Assembly (NCBI GenBank): GCA_030533445.1
Contig: CM060070.1
Location: forward strand, 31,978,001-32,042,000
Direction of reading: 5' to 3'
Origin: Cyprinodon diabolis
Lineage: Eukaryota > Chordata > Actinopteri > Cyprinodontiformes > Cyprinodontidae
Length of the DNA: 64,000 bases
The notes below the pieces were generated by a model, which saw nothing but the letters and a program-made list of their open reading frames with translations, was not told the origin of the DNA and ran no database searches. Both the position numbers and the translations under genes were made by a program. Within the stretch, counting starts at the first letter, position 1. The number at the start of each line of letters is the position of its first letter. Below, in pieces: positions 60,801 to 64,000 of this stretch.

Positions 60801-62087
60801 AACATTTACGATTTTCATTTGCATGAATGGTGTTAAAACATTGTTCTATCAAAAAACATTCAGCAAAATATCTTTAGAAAGTCCATCGAAGTCGGCGCCA
60901 GCTGTTTCATGAATAAAATTATGGTTATTGTTTTTGGAAAATAGACAATATTCATAACTTTTTTTTTTTTCAGAATTGCAGCTATTTGATTGCAGTTATT
61001 AGATTTTGTTAAACAGTAAAAATCTTTAATAATAATAAAAAAAACAGAAGACCAGGGAGAAATTGTTTTATTAATTTAGACCAAAATAATTCCCTAATTG
61101 TGTGAAACTAGATTTTGTACCTCAACATGGAATAAAGCGAACCACTAAACAGTTCTGTCTTAAGCCCAAAAAGACAAGCTCCTCACAGAGCCTGTTATCC
61201 ATAAACGACATACACAGTTTCCAAGCAAGGAATGTTAAGATACTCAGAATTGAGAAATAAGTATCTACTTGAATAAATAACACTTACATATTTATGTGAC
61301 AATAAAATGGTAAAATAACTGGATGCAAGTAAAACTCTTATTTATTAATATGAAATATATTTCCTAATAATGTAATTCTCAGCGTATTAATATGAAATTT
61401 ATTTAAGATAATGAAAAGAATGATTGAATTTAAAAGCTTATCCAAATAATATTTTTTTTCCTCAGGCATTTTTATTTAATTCCTGCAGTTTTGTAAAAGC
61501 TACAACATAACTATTAAAAAGTAAGCTTTAATTTCATAATGATGTCTCCCTTCTGTCCAATTTAATGACTCTGTCGGCCAATCAGCATCACTGGGCTGAA
61601 CCTGCATCCCCATTGGCTGATCCCAAACAGCAACTAGTCTTCCTTCCAGTAACTCAATCAATAGAAGCCCATTGGATGGATTCTGTCAGAAGACCCTATT
61701 TTAAATCACTATGATTGCATTTTTGAAACAATTATGGGGATAATTAATCCTCTTGATGTTTACAGTAACAACGCTGGGGCTCTTTGCCTTTAATTTAGAA
61801 ACAAAAGCCCATCGTTTTATGTTCTGTTGGATCTTTTTTAAAATGTTTAAACGGGATACACACATATATATATATATATTTAATGTTTGCTATGAGCATC
61901 TCACATTGATTTTTAGATTTTAAATCATAAAACATTGTGTCCTTAATAAACTATTCTTTTTCTACCTATTTATTTTGATAAATTAACCAACTGTTTCAAA
62001 GGATTCTGTTAATTCTGTTGTTTTTGTTTTCTAGCTAAAGAGTACAATGCAACACATAAACCTCCAAATCAGCCATGACGCCAAAGA
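10944..62087 (+). CDS. polrmt: POLRMT, mitochondrial DNA-directed RNA polymerase (16 exons, 3' end outside window)
   Basis: This gene encodes the T7-phage-like single-subunit RNA polymerase that transcribes mitochondrial DNA and makes primers for its replication. I joined the exons 10944-11079, 12406-12504, 12728-13560, 15133-15266, 23031-23217, 29763-29912, 31996-32163, 32407-32577, 33571-33810, 38065-38850, 39094-39216, 39896-40018, 41078-41257, 43475-43561, 46801-46914 and 62035-62087. All introns are GT-AG and the phases agree, giving 3,584 nt (1,194 codons plus 2 nt). Residues 1-45 are Arg-rich and nearly free of acidic residues, as in a mitochondrial presequence. PPR-like helices span about 320-420. 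The polymerase domain starts near 700, with MDFRGR in exon 10, motif [13 protein letters not shown] at 1010-1021 and motif [15 protein letters not shown] at 1075-1088. The A-to-B spacing (D1010 to K1079, 69 residues) equals that of human POLRMT as I recall it (D922, K991). Motif C and the C-terminal tail are not in the window. No frameshift or internal stop is present. Confidence 0.96.
11080..12405 (+). other. polrmt: POLRMT intron 1
   Basis: A 1,326-bp GT-AG intron. No repeat or gene is recognised inside. Confidence 0.85.
12406..12504 (+). CDS. polrmt: POLRMT exon 2
   Basis: This 99-nt exon follows a T-rich tract ending TTTTTTTAG and is closed by a GTACGT donor. It enters and leaves in phase 1. 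It encodes about 33 residues ([18 protein letters not shown] and onward) between the presequence and the Lys-rich linker. I recognise no domain. Its place in the gene rests on phase agreement with exons 1 and 3. Confidence 0.88.
12728..13560 (+). CDS. polrmt: POLRMT exon 3: Lys/Ser-rich linker and first PPR-like helices
   Basis: This 833-nt exon follows a pyrimidine tract ending CATAG and ends AAAAAG|GTAGGT in phase 0. It encodes residues 79-356. The first two thirds are low-complexity, rich in Lys, Ser, Thr and Gln, and probably disordered. The last part (from about [18 protein letters not shown]) switches to helical sequence with the spacing of a pentatricopeptide repeat and ends with a [12 protein letters not shown] helix. 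The linker appears longer than in mammals: counting from the shared catalytic residues, the fish protein has 88 more residues N-terminal to motif A than human POLRMT. It was annotated from the continuous frame, which has a long antisense shadow frame at 12948-13415. Confidence 0.95.
13945..14598. mobile_element. Mariner-type MITE with internal 22-bp minisatellite
   Basis: The ends are inverted: TGACGGAGAATTAGGGCCAT from the left and CGACGGAGTATTAGGGCCAG from the right. Both are flanked by TA (13943-13944 and 14599-14600), the target duplication of Tc1/mariner elements. The right half is a tandem array (14290-14545) of a 22-bp unit containing TTCTCGTAATTTTACGAC. Reverse-oriented units lie at 13980-14025, so the arms can also fold back. 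It is non-coding. Confidence 0.8.
14770..14945 (+). mobile_element. Decayed Tc1-like terminal remnant
   Basis: The sequence around GCAGAGTAAAGGGGGCTTGA and the following TTTATTGTTGAA, CCACTTTGAAATGGTGC and CTGTCAGTCTAACAGACA-like parts resembles the non-coding right end of a common fish Tc1-like element. It is strongly mutated and has no coding remnant. Confidence 0.45.
15133..15266 (+). CDS. polrmt: POLRMT exon 4: PPR motif
   Basis: The exon runs from TTCTTCAG|GGC to TCAAG|GTACC, enters in phase 0 and exits in phase 2. The encoded 44 residues (starting [17 protein letters not shown]) have the two-helix pattern of a PPR motif, with [17 protein letters not shown] as the second unit. It matches the PPR section of vertebrate POLRMT, which contacts the initiation machinery and the N-terminal domain. 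Confidence 0.93.
15886..16234. mobile_element. hAT-type MITE (family A, copy 1)
   Basis: The 349-bp insert has ends TAGGGCTGGAAC and, reversed from the right, TAGGGCTGAAAC. Flanks are GTTATTAC (15878-15885) and ATTATTAC (16235-16242), an 8-bp duplication with one mismatch. Subterminal repeats of CGATTAATC type fill both arms. A second copy is at 24462-24824. Confidence 0.85.
17561..18440. mobile_element. TTAA-flanked DNA transposon remnant with a broken gene
   Basis: TTAAAGTCGTAGGGAAG at 17561-17577 is the exact reverse complement of CTTCCCTACGACTTTAA at 18424-18440, so the element has 13-bp inverted ends inside TTAA. TTAA duplications occur in piggyBac and Kolobok elements. The interior has a broken frame on the + strand. 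It starts with an ATG at 17846 ([20 protein letters not shown]), has an early stop, and continues after a frameshift as [16 protein letters not shown] near 17997-18045. The PYMFEP motif recalls acidic N-termini of proteins carried by some fish DNA transposons. That assignment is from memory and weak. Confidence 0.7.
19661..19737 (+). mobile_element. Tc1-like terminal remnant (CAGTGCCTTGCAAA family)
   Basis: CAGTGCCTTGCAAAG at 19661, followed by TTTTAACATTTTGTCATGCT and ACAACCACAGATTTAA, resembles the left end of a very common fish Tc1-like element. It breaks off at about 19737, where a different element begins. Confidence 0.65.
19738..19955 (+). mobile_element. Fossil of the same Tc1 family as the intact copy at 62112-63359
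   Basis: The sequence GTATTTGCTCACCCATC, then AATGGCCAACG, ATGAAATCAAGCATGCA and GTGCAACAAGTCCAATC matches, in order, the transposase-proximal end of the element at 62-63 kb. It covers the terminal region and the first ~40 codons. It is heavily mutated and truncated, with stops and indels. Confidence 0.65.
20150..20850. repeat. 32-bp minisatellite, about ten units, split by a hAT MITE
   Basis: Units of about 32 bp follow the pattern AGGGGGCACTTTAGCACACA then TTTTGGCTCCCA. One unit lies left of the hAT insertion at 20191-20553 and about nine lie right of it, until roughly 20850. Unit divergence is about 20-30 percent. The array yields a spurious Cys/Pro-rich frame on the minus strand. Confidence 0.85.
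20191..20553. mobile_element. hAT-type MITE (TAGGGGTGTAAAT family) inside the minisatellite
   Basis: The 363-bp insert has ends TAGGGGTGTAAAT and, reversed from the right, TAGGGGTGTAAATTGCACCC. Flanks are CTTCTAAG (20183-20190) and CTCCTAAG (20554-20561), one mismatch. The arms carry many ATCGATGCATCGA-type palindromes. Confidence 0.88.
20990..21150 (+). pseudogene. Tc1-like transposase fragment
   Basis: The sequence from CTCTGGTCAGATGAGACCAA through GTGGATTTTTATGG and GGTGAAATATGGGGGTGGCA encodes the region around the first catalytic Asp (WSDET-like) and the GGG block of a Tc1-like transposase. It is broken by stops. It probably belongs with the terminal remnant at 19661, separated by later insertions. 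Confidence 0.65.
23031..23217 (+). CDS. polrmt: POLRMT exon 5: N-terminal domain of the polymerase
   Basis: This exon lies after a 7.8-kb intron, with acceptor CCTTGTCCAG and donor AAAG|GTATGT. A phase-2 entry completes the Arg codon split with exon 4. It encodes residues 401-463, beginning [16 protein letters not shown] and running into [14 protein letters not shown], which I recognise as the conserved stretch after the PPR motifs in vertebrate POLRMT. Confidence 0.94.
24380..25110. repeat. Unclassified dispersed repeat X, copy 1 (interrupted)
   Basis: It shares several blocks with 34170-34490. These include GGAGTTG-CAT--GTGTC, TGATGCCGGT, TGAATATAAC, then after the hAT insertion AACTTCTGACCCAAAGTA, ATAGGCTACAGGCTTATAGA and CTCATCAAACAATGTTTT. 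No protein is recognised. Confidence 0.75.
24462..24824. mobile_element. hAT-type MITE (family A, copy 2) inside repeat X
   Basis: The 363-bp insert has ends TAGAGCTGTAAC and, reversed, TAGGGCTGAAAC, with CGATTAATC-type arms like the copy at 15886. The flanks AATATAAC and CATATAAA are a decayed 8-bp duplication. The related repeat at 34 kb lacks the insert at the matching place (TTGAATATAACTTTTTG). Confidence 0.82.
26304..26728 (+). mobile_element. Solo LTR of a retrotransposon
   Basis: The 425-bp segment begins TGTTATGG, ends GTTAACA (TG...CA) and is framed by exact 5-bp ACAAC repeats at 26299-26303 and 26729-26733. The late part (ATTAAATCCTCAAGACTC, then TTTGGGTCCTCATTCAACCT) resembles the ends of fish Gypsy-type LTRs. 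No internal gag/pol region adjoins it, so it is probably the product of LTR-LTR recombination. Confidence 0.78.
28335..28382 (-). mobile_element. SINE/LINE 3' tail fragment
   Basis: Read on the minus strand, AAATTTCTCCAATGTGAGAT and CAATAAAGTCAATCAATCAA match the tail of the SINE at 44785-45006. A short TTGA tandem ends it. Confidence 0.6.
28557..28853 (+). pseudogene. C-terminal fragment of a LINE reverse-transcriptase ORF, with stops
   Basis: The + frame reads KPVVIDIAI, stop, then [20 protein letters not shown], a TGA in place of the usual Trp codon, then [20 protein letters not shown] and [10 protein letters not shown]. This [11 protein letters not shown] ... VVPLVIGxLGAV pattern is the C terminus of a LINE-encoded polyprotein that I know from many fish and invertebrate sequences. 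Two in-frame stops show it is dead. Confidence 0.75.
28777..28802. repeat. Perfect 10-bp hairpin
   Basis: TCCACTGGAC at 28777-28786 pairs with GTCCAGTGGA at 28793-28802 across a 6-nt loop (AACAAA). It sits inside the LINE fossil. Confidence 0.8.
29763..29912 (+). CDS. polrmt: POLRMT exon 6
   Basis: The exon is 150 nt, phase 0 on both sides, with acceptor TTCTTTTAG and donor AAATG|GTAAAT. It encodes residues 464-513, including [18 protein letters not shown] and a C-terminal part rich in Val, Ser and Glu. The acceptor is ambiguous within the GAGAGAG run; the AG at 29761-29762 is the one that keeps the frame. The exon belongs to the N-terminal domain of the polymerase. Confidence 0.92.
29913..31995 (+). 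other. polrmt: POLRMT intron 6
   Basis: A 2,083-bp intron with a polypurine stretch at about 31410-31490 (AGGGAGGGAGAAAGAAGG-like). No repeat family or gene is recognised. Confidence 0.8.
31996..32163 (+). CDS. polrmt: POLRMT exon 7
   Basis: The exon is 168 nt, phase 0 on both sides, from TCTTTCAG|AGG to ATACAG|GTAATA. It encodes residues 514-569: a basic helix ([20 protein letters not shown]) and then the [16 protein letters not shown] stretch. Both are recognisable from vertebrate POLRMT N-terminal domains. Confidence 0.94.
32407..32577 (+). CDS. polrmt: POLRMT exon 8
   Basis: The exon is 171 nt in phase 0, with acceptor TTTTTTGCAG and donor ACCAAG|GTAAAA. It is separated from exon 7 by only 243 bp. 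It encodes residues 570-626, with [19 protein letters not shown] and a following Gln-rich helix. It is part of the N-terminal domain that shapes the promoter and RNA exit side of the enzyme. Confidence 0.94.
32578..33570 (+). other. polrmt: POLRMT intron 8
   Basis: A 993-bp AT-rich intron with nothing recognisable. Confidence 0.85.
33571..33810 (+). CDS. polrmt: POLRMT exon 9: start of polymerase C-terminal domain
   Basis: The exon is 240 nt in phase 0, from CGCTTTAG|GTG to AGACAG|GTACAG. It encodes residues 627-706, including [15 protein letters not shown], then the [14 protein letters not shown] helix, and ends [15 protein letters not shown]. The last part links to the palm-thumb region of the T7-like fold. 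Confidence 0.95.
34170..34490. repeat. Unclassified dispersed repeat X, copy 2 (uninterrupted)
   Basis: It is homologous to 24380-25110. Shared blocks in order include GGATGCCGGTCGC, TTGAATATAAC, ACTTCTGACCCAAAGTA, ATAGGCTACAGGCTTATAGA and CTCATCAAACAATGTTTT. This copy lacks the hAT MITE. Confidence 0.75.
36037..37028. mobile_element. hAT-like element, ~1 kb, carrying a nested MITE
   Basis: The left end AGGGCTGGGCGATATGA and the right end, which reads CAGGCCTGGGCAATAAACC in reverse, are inverted relatives. They match the GGGCTGGGCGATA ends common in fish hAT elements. I could not find a clear 8-bp duplication, so the boundaries are approximate. No transposase is recognised inside. Confidence 0.55.
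36506..36708. mobile_element. hAT-type MITE with near-perfect long inverted ends
   Basis: The 203-bp insert is framed by CTCTAGAC at 36498-36505 and 36709-36716 (exact). The ends begin CAGTGTTTTTCAATCCTGGT and are identical for 35 bases, with partial match further in. The good preservation suggests a young insertion relative to the other hAT copies. Confidence 0.93.
38065..38850 (+). CDS. polrmt: POLRMT exon 10: large exon of the T7-like polymerase domain
   Basis: This 786-nt exon (phase 0 on both sides) encodes residues 707-968. Visible landmarks are [35 protein letters not shown], and the strongly conserved [19 protein letters not shown]. The MDFRGR segment corresponds to MDWRGR of T7 RNA polymerase, near the template strand. 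It ends LDSADNPLN at a GTTAGT donor, weaker than the others in the gene. Translation past this donor meets a stop at 38881-38883, so the exon must end here. Confidence 0.96.
39094..39216 (+). CDS. polrmt: POLRMT exon 11
   Basis: The exon is 123 nt in phase 0, with acceptor TCACTGTTAG and donor CACCAG|GTACTG. It encodes residues 969-1009, starting [18 protein letters not shown] and ending FISHFPVHQ, directly before motif A. The preceding intron is only 243 bp. Confidence 0.95.
39217..39895 (+). other. polrmt: POLRMT intron 11
   Basis: A 679-bp intron with nothing recognisable. Confidence 0.85.
39896..40018 (+). CDS. polrmt: POLRMT exon 12: catalytic motif A
   Basis: The exon is 123 nt in phase 0, from TATTTTTAAG|GAT to CAGCAG|GTAGGC. 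It opens with the catalytic motif [17 protein letters not shown]1010 is the first of the two metal-binding aspartates of the palm (T7 D537, human D922). The rest encodes the [20 protein letters not shown] segment. The intron break lies exactly before the catalytic Asp codon. Confidence 0.97.
40019..41077 (+). other. polrmt: POLRMT intron 12
   Basis: A 1,059-bp intron. A possible end fragment of hAT MITE family A (GATTAATCAAATTATCAGCCCTAA) is at 40672-40696. Nothing else is recognised. Confidence 0.75.
41078..41257 (+). CDS. polrmt: POLRMT exon 13: motif B (O-helix)
   Basis: The exon is 180 nt in phase 0, from CATTCAG|GTG to CCCAAG|GTACAG. It holds motif [20 protein letters not shown], with R1075, K1079 and Y1087. 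They correspond to T7 R627, K631 and Y639, which bind the incoming NTP and discriminate ribose. The residue spacing (4 and 8) matches T7 exactly. Confidence 0.97.
41258..43474 (+). other. polrmt: POLRMT intron 13
   Basis: A 2,217-bp AT-rich intron with a (TA)n run at 42531-42553 followed by a T tract. No gene is recognised. Confidence 0.8.
43475..43561 (+). CDS. polrmt: POLRMT exon 14
   Basis: The exon is 87 nt in phase 0, with acceptor ATATCTCAAG and donor ATTCAG|GTGAGT. It encodes residues 1111-1139 ([20 protein letters not shown] and then MFTGTREIQ). This is the helix pair following motif B in vertebrate POLRMT. Confidence 0.94.
43785..44415 (-). mobile_element. L1-like LINE 3' fragment
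   Basis: The minus strand carries an open frame (44407 to 44096) with a pattern typical of the C terminus of L1-type ORF2: [20 protein letters not shown], then a Pro-containing loop and an aromatic-rich helix. An A/T-rich 3' untranslated part follows down to about 43785. It is 5'-truncated, as is usual for LINE copies. Confidence 0.65.
44785..45006 (+). mobile_element. tRNA-derived SINE
   Basis: The 5' part has an A-box-like TAGTGGTTAGGGC and a B-box-like AGTTCGAGCCC about 45 bp downstream. The body has GGGCGCCCCACGATGGCAG and CCACTGCTCCCC, and the tail has CATTTCTCCAATGTGAGAA then AATAAAGTTCAATTATTATT. No intact target duplication is clear. Confidence 0.75.
45796..45833. repeat. (AT)n microsatellite
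   Basis: A run of alternating A and T with one C interruption, preceded by ACACACAT. Confidence 0.95.
46801..46914 (+). CDS. polrmt: POLRMT exon 15
   Basis: The exon is 114 nt in phase 0, with acceptor GCTGTTGCAG and donor CAAGTG|GTGAGT. It encodes residues 1140-1177, with [14 protein letters not shown], then [17 protein letters not shown]. The conserved TPLG-P--QPY sequence belongs to the T7-like polymerase domain. A 15.1-kb intron follows. Confidence 0.95.
48355..49330 (-). pseudogene. L2-like LINE reverse transcriptase fragment, decayed
   Basis: On the minus strand a broken frame from about 49330 includes [30 protein letters not shown] (reverse transcriptase A motif with its Asp), and [13 protein letters not shown]. 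After frameshifts it has a DDTQL-like stretch near 48990, then the 3' end with TGTAAAGCACTTTGAATTGT near 48375. Multiple stops and frameshifts make it non-functional. It is 5'-truncated. The clade name is from memory. Confidence 0.78.
49649..49775. mobile_element. Retroelement fragment with AAGAGGCTTTTTCAG motif
   Basis: The segment TTTTCAGTCATCCAGGTCAT followed by AGAAGACGTTTTGCCTCTCA and CTAAGAGGCTTTTTCAG is a recurrent fish sequence that I associate with retroelement (possibly Penelope-like) ends. It is only a fragment. Confidence 0.45.
52318..52348. mobile_element. End fragment of hAT MITE family A
   Basis: ATTAATCTGATTAATTGTTT followed by CAGCCCTA matches the right end of the MITEs at 15886-16234 and 24462-24824. 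The rest of the element is missing. Confidence 0.6.
56340..57280. other. GC-richer block of unknown nature in intron 15
   Basis: Base composition shifts to roughly balanced with several CpG sites and recurrent GTTAGCTT-like words. There is no recognised protein; open frames here are short. On the minus strand it would read like a GC-rich 5' leader. It may be the 5' region of a retroelement or an unannotated regulatory block. Confidence 0.3.
57302..57413 (+). mobile_element. Tc1-like terminal remnant
   Basis: TTGTTGTTGATTCTACACAA, then AACTGGGCCGAATACTTTCC and CAAGGCACTCTACA match the end of the same fish Tc1-like family as at 1070-1334. Confidence 0.65.
58140..58480 (+). pseudogene. Tc1-like transposase C-terminal fragment with an internal insertion
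   Basis: TTGGAATGGCCTAGTTAAAG (the LEWPSQSPDLNP region) is interrupted from about 58250 to 58370 by unrelated sequence including a GGTGGT run. It then resumes as ATTGGGAATCTGTGACAAGA and onward to TTTGCAAAAGAGTATG. It holds the area of the catalytic Glu but is clearly dead. Confidence 0.6.
59781..59813. repeat. Perfect 12-bp hairpin
   Basis: CACTAGAACCCT (59781-59792) pairs exactly with AGGGTTCTAGTG (59802-59813) across a 9-nt loop. CT-rich tracts lie on both sides. Confidence 0.85.
62035..62087 (+). CDS. polrmt: POLRMT exon 16 (last exon in the window)
   Basis: The exon is 53 nt, entering in phase 0 and leaving in phase 2 at a GTAAGT donor; the acceptor is TTTTCTAG. It encodes [17 protein letters not shown] plus two bases. 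This aligns with the short variable stretch between the QPY motif and the conserved RKQKNGFPPNF block in human POLRMT, so no exon seems to be missing in the long intron before it. The following exons, with motif C (HDCYWTH type in human), are not found in 62088-64000. Confidence 0.82.
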
Positions 62088-62111
62088 GTAAGTCCTCCTG
62101 TTGATATCTTT

Positions 62112-63359
62112 CACTATATTGCCAAAAGTATTTGCTCACCTGCCTTGACTCACATATGAGCTTAAGTGACATCCCGTTCCTAATCCATAGGGTTCAATAT
62201 GACGTCGGTCCACCCTTTGCAGCTAGAACAGCTTCAACTCTTCTGGGAAGGCTGTCCACAAGGTTTAGGAGTGTGTTTATGGGAATTTTTGACCATTCTT
62301 CCAGAAGCGCATTTGTGAGGTCGCACACTGATGTTGGACGAGAAGGCCTGGCTCTCAGTCTCCGCTCTAATTCATCCCAAAGGTGTTCTATCGGGTTGAG
62401 GTCAGGACTCTGTGCAGGCCAGTCAAGTTCATCCACACCAGACTCTGTCATCCATGTCTTTATGGACCTTGCTTTGTGCACTGGTGCACAGTCATGTTGG
62501 AAGAGGAAGGGGCCAGCTCCAAACTGTTCCCACAAAGTTGGGAGCATGGAATTGTCCAAAATGTCTTGGTATGCTGAAGCATTCAGAGTTCCTTTCACTG
62601 GAACTAAGGGGCCAAGCCCAGCTCCTGAAAAACAACCCCACACCATAATCCCCCCTCCACCAAACTTTACACTTGGCACAATGCACTCAGACAAGTACCG
62701 TTCTCCTGGCAACCGCCAAACCCAGACCCGTCCATCAGATTGCCAGATGGAGAAGCGCGATTCGTCACTCCAGAGAACGCGTCTCCACTGCTCTAGAGTC
62801 CAGTGGCGGCGTGCTTTACACCACCGCATCCGACGCTTTGCATTGCACTTGGTTATGTATGGCTTGGATGCAGCTGCTCGACCATGGAAACCCATTCCAT
62901 GAAGCTCTCTGCGCACTGTTCTTGAGCTAATCTGAAGGCCACATGAAGTTTGGAGGTCTGTAGTGATTGACTCTGCAGAAAGTTGGCGACCTCTTCGCAC
63001 TATGCGCTTCAGCATCCGCTGACCCCGCTCCGTCAGTTTACGTGGCCTACCACTTCGTGGCTGAGTTGCTGTCGTTCCCAAACACTTCCATTTTCTTATA
63101 ATACAGCTGACAGTTGACTGTGGAATATTTAGGAGCGAGGAAATTTCACGACTGGATTTGTTGCACAGGTGGCATCCTATCACAGTTCCACGCTGGAATT
63201 CACTGAGCTCCTGAGAGCGACCCATTCTTTCACAAATGTTTGTAAAAACAGTCTGCATGCCTAGGTGCTTGAATTTATACACCTGTGGCCATGGAAGTGA
63301 TTGGAACACCTGATTCCAATAATTTGGATGGGCGAGCAAATACTTTTGGCAATATAGTG
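62112..63359 (-). mobile_element. Tc1/mariner DNA transposon, apparently complete, in POLRMT intron 16
   Basis: The element is 1,248 bp and bounded by inverted ends. The left end CACTATATTGCCAAAAGTAT at 62112 and the reverse complement of the right end at 63359 are identical over their first 26 bases, then diverge after about 29 bp. A TA follows the right end (63360-63361), while the left flank reads TT, so one copy of the TA target duplication seems mutated. The transposase reads right to left and fills most of the element. It resembles fish Tc1-like elements with short terminal repeats. Confidence 0.92.
62194..63225 (-). CDS. Tc1/mariner DD34E transposase, open reading frame intact
   Basis: The protein is 343 residues, the usual length for Tc1 transposases, starting [13 protein letters not shown]. 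An upstream in-frame ATG at 63258 would give 354 residues, and the open frame extends to 63339. Residues 1-45 form a helix-turn-helix with [21 protein letters not shown]-hook-like linker is at 59-63, followed by a second DNA-binding helix set to about 110. The catalytic triad is D154 (WSDESRF), D245 (QHDCAPVH) and E280 ([13 protein letters not shown]). There are 34 residues between the second D and the E, the DD34E signature. It lacks stops and frameshifts. It catalyses cut-and-paste transposition into TA sites. Whether it is expressed or active cannot be seen from sequence. Confidence 0.92.
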   Translation of the reverse strand: MGRSQELSEFQRGTVIGCHLCNKSSREISSLLNIPQSTVSCIIRKWKCLGTTATQPRSGRPRKLTERGQRMLKRIVRRGRQLSAESITTDLQTSCGLQISSRTVRRELHGMGFHGRAAASKPYITKCNAKRRMRWCKARRHWTLEQWRRVLWSDESRFSIWQSDGRVWVWRLPGERYLSECIVPSVKFGGGGIMVWGCFSGAGLGPLVPVKGTLNASAYQDILDNSMLPTLWEQFGAGPFLFQHDCAPVHKARSIKTWMTESGVDELDWPAQSPDLNPIEHLWDELERRLRARPSRPTSVCDLTNALLEEWSKIPINTLLNLVDSLPRRVEAVLAAKGGPTSY

Positions 63360-63361
63360 TA

Positions 63362-64000
63362 TCTTACACCCAGTTTTTTATCTGTCACAAAAACTGACCC
63401 AGCACCTGCAGTGATATAACATTCTTATCTCGCAGCCCTTGCTGACACTTTTCACTTAAATATCACCAGTAGGTTTGATAGTAGTTACCTGAAAACAGAG
63501 CAGAGTGTTTACTGCACTGTTTTCTCCTATTATGTTGTGCTTGTTGTCTCATTATTTTCAAAAATTCAGTTTAAATAAGCTTTAAAGAACACACTTCAGA
63601 TCAACTCCCATTGAAAAAAAAATAAAAAATGCTGAACTCACAGATTACATCTACTTTTGCTCTTTTGGCAACCTGTAATGTTTCAAATCAGCAAACACAA
63701 TTTTTAGACAAAGATAAATTGATACCAAATAGAGATTTCAGGGGAGAAACTATTCAAGCCTTGTTATGTAAAATGGGTTATTGTTATGTAAAATTGGTTA
63801 TATTTTATTTATATTTATTATATTTAATATATTTTTAAAAATCAACTGAAATGTTAGAACTGTAAATATACAGTCATATGTTTATATTACTGTTTTTATG
63901 TATTTTTTTTACTGTTTTCAAGGCTGCACTTAAAAAAAAAAAAAGAAATTGTCTACAGAGCTGTTCTGTTCTTAACGAAATTTGTTTTTGTTTACACTTG
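63362..64000 (+). other. polrmt: POLRMT intron 16, remainder
   Basis: AT-rich sequence with no coding exon visible. I looked for the conserved RKQKNGFPPNF block that should follow exon 16 and did not find it. Confidence 0.7.

Larger units (their letters stand above)
46915..62034 (+). other. polrmt: POLRMT intron 15, 15.1 kb
   Basis: The largest intron of the gene. It holds an L2-like LINE fragment (48355-49330), a retroelement fragment with an AAGAGGCTTTTTCAG motif (49649-49775), a hAT end fragment (52318-52348), Tc1-like remnants (57302-57413 and 58140-58480), a GC-richer block (56340-57280) and a hairpin (59781-59813). I recognise nothing in 46920-48350, 50200-52310, 52350-55800 or 58490-62034. 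Confidence 0.75.

Noticed and set aside
62132..62902. 256-codon plus-strand frame in the Tc1 element
   Set aside because: It is the antisense shadow of the transposase and has no transposon or host protein features.

Overview
The window is vertebrate nuclear DNA, most likely from a teleost fish. It is AT-rich, intron-dominated and packed with fish-type repeats: Tc1/mariner and hAT elements, tRNA-derived SINEs, L1- and L2-like LINE pieces and a solo LTR. No bacterial gene organisation, CRISPR array or ribosomal RNA is visible. One host protein-coding gene can be reconstructed with confidence. It is POLRMT, the mitochondrial single-subunit RNA polymerase, on the + strand.

POLRMT layout: the start codon is at 10944. 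Sixteen coding exons run to 62087, and all reading phases agree across GT-AG introns. They encode 1,194 complete codons plus two bases. The N terminus looks like a mitochondrial presequence, followed by a long Lys/Ser-rich linker, PPR-type helical repeats, the N-terminal domain of the polymerase, and most of the T7-like polymerase domain. The motif A Asp is residue 1010, and the motif B Arg/Lys/Tyr are residues 1075, 1079 and 1087. Motif C, with the second catalytic Asp, and the C-terminal tail lie beyond the right edge, so the gene is cut by the window rather than broken. Introns range from 223 bp to 15.1 kb.

Region by region: 1-10776 is intergenic and largely repeats. It holds a Tc1-like transposase fossil, a SINE with target duplications, a GC-richer patch that looks like a small spliced non-coding transcription unit, a nested set of hAT elements (5131-7495), and microsatellites. 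10777-10943 is the POLRMT promoter and leader. 10944-62087 is POLRMT, and its introns hold nearly all remaining repeats. These include hAT MITEs with 8-bp target duplications, a TTAA-flanked element, a 32-bp minisatellite split by a hAT MITE, a solo LTR, and L1/L2/other LINE remnants. 62112-63359 is a Tc1/mariner element with an uninterrupted DD34E transposase reading frame. It sits antisense in intron 16, only 24 bp past the splice donor of exon 16.

I found no convincing undescribed defence or metabolic system. The most unusual items are the intact transposase next to a splice site, the nested insertions with exact target duplications, the filled/empty-site pair of an unclassified repeat, the split minisatellite, and the unexplained spliced-looking unit near 2.6-3.6 kb. 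All family names rest on pattern recognition from memory; no database search was run.
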